From assembly GCA_027694045.1 (NCBI GenBank), contig JAQEWB010000001.1:1054001-1118000 (forward strand): a stretch of DNA of 64,000 bases. Direction: 5' to 3'. The DNA is from Bacillaceae bacterium OF18-1A. Lineage in GTDB: Bacteria > Bacillota > Bacilli > Bacillales > Bacillaceae_G. Positions within the stretch are counted from its first letter, which is position 1; every line of letters starts with the position of its first letter. Below the pieces are notes generated by a model that saw only the letters and a list, made by a program, of their open reading frames with translations, was not told where the DNA came from and did no database searches. A program made the position numbers and the translations under genes. Shown piece by piece: positions 63,666 to 64,000 of the stretch.

Positions 63666-64000
63666 TTATTTCAAACCTAACTTTTCTCCAAATGTATCAA
63701 ATAGATAATACTCTAATATTTGCACACTGAACTTCTCATTACGCCCAAGTGCAAATAATTCCTTATCTTTCGCTACAATCGTATCTAACGGAATAACAAC
63801 ATTATCCACAATTTTTGTAATTTCAATTATATTGCTTTGTACATTTACCTCTGTTTTAAATTCAATGTTTTCTAATACTATATGTGAACGTCTTCCTGAT
63901 GCAAAAAAAGTAAAGTTAGGATTTTTAACTAAGCCAATTTCATTCTCCAACGGATATAAATACTTATAAATTACCTCTCTATGTCCATCCTTTATTATTT
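63666..64000 (-). CDS. Hypothetical protein, N-terminus beyond the window
   Basis: The frame is open to the right edge (at least 110 codons), so the TTG at 63950 is internal. The visible part is mostly beta strands, with VVIPLDTIVAKDKELFALGRNE and a C-terminal helix LEYYLFDTFGEK. No recognised family. It is followed by no clear hairpin before the BlaI gene. Confidence 0.6.
   Translation of the reverse strand, partial: IIKDGHREVIYKYLYPLENEIGLVKNPNFTFFASGRRSHIVLENIEFKTEVNVQSNIIEITKIVDNVVIPLDTIVAKDKELFALGRNEKFSVQILEYYLFDTFGEKLGLK

Noticed and set aside
1..64000. Phage, transposon, integron or defence island
   Set aside because: No integrase, transposase, terminal repeats, restriction or CRISPR genes were seen; gene decay alone does not show mobility.

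Overview
The window looks like chromosome of a Bacillus cereus-group bacterium. The DNA is AT-rich, Shine-Dalgarno sites are of the AGGAGG type, TTG and GTG starts occur, and almost every gene ends in a strong U-tailed hairpin. The gene content also fits: paired SLH-domain murein hydrolases, a small DUF3934 protein, a second UMP kinase, YndJ/DUF4166 genes, T-box leaders and a lysine riboswitch. No tRNA, rRNA, insertion sequence, prophage or CRISPR array was seen. This is core and variable housekeeping chromosome rather than a mobile island.

Layout. 0-3.5 kb: copper-type operon (multicopper oxidase, CopC-CopD, start of a membrane sensor). 3.5-10 kb: msrA, small membrane proteins, an RCC1-repeat protein, an EF-G-binding FusB-like protein, DUF421, a CD3324-like regulator, a polysaccharide deacetylase. 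8.7-10.6 kb: a sodium-coupled amino acid transporter behind a T-box with three tandem terminator/antiterminator modules and a UUC (Phe) specifier. 10.8-19.6 kb: MurJ-like flippase, a broken GNAT gene, cysteine synthase with an Fsr-like exporter, an OppA-type lipoprotein, hflX with a leader-peptide attenuator and an upstream structured RNA, and a frameshifted NTR/TIMP-like gene. 19.7-28.9 kb: FabH with a FapR-like operator, two MFS transporters, PPK2, small secreted and membrane proteins, two SLH murein hydrolases. 29-32.3 kb: a NUDIX remnant and the YndJ/DUF4166/SRPBCC-DoxX cluster, whose first gene carries an in-frame stop. 32.4-36.2 kb: lysine riboswitch-lysC and T-box-asnA. 36.3-46.5 kb: SNF2/SWIM helicase, then a C4-dicarboxylate/aspartate block (symporter, aspartase, malic enzyme, GlnK/GlnL-like two-component system). 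46.6-54 kb: second pyrH behind a leader-peptide terminator, a phospholipase-D-family synthase, and a five-gene two-component/ABC exporter resembling LnrJKLMN. 54.2-57.2 kb: an ECF sigma/anti-sigma operon that seems to start at AUU. 57.2-64 kb: DUF445, CPBP protease, D-serine dehydratase with divergent regulator, and a BlaI/BlaR1-like pair with a thioredoxin-like gene sharing a similar operator.

How the parts work together. The richest signal is regulatory. Two genes (hflX and the second pyrH) have a short leader ORF running through an intrinsic terminator just ahead of the gene. The dicarboxylate block has a TTTTGT-N4-TTTTGT direct repeat, the form known for GlnL, exactly where an activator should sit, and the block ends in genes for a GlnK/GlnL-like pair, so a self-contained sensing and catabolic circuit is likely. 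The two T-boxes in the window align at their specifier loops, which lets the amino acid sensed by the transporter be read as Phe by comparison with Asn for asnA. Several genes are decaying (two in-frame nonsense codons, one single-base frameshift, one truncation). All functions come from recognised motifs and family knowledge; nothing was searched or computed.
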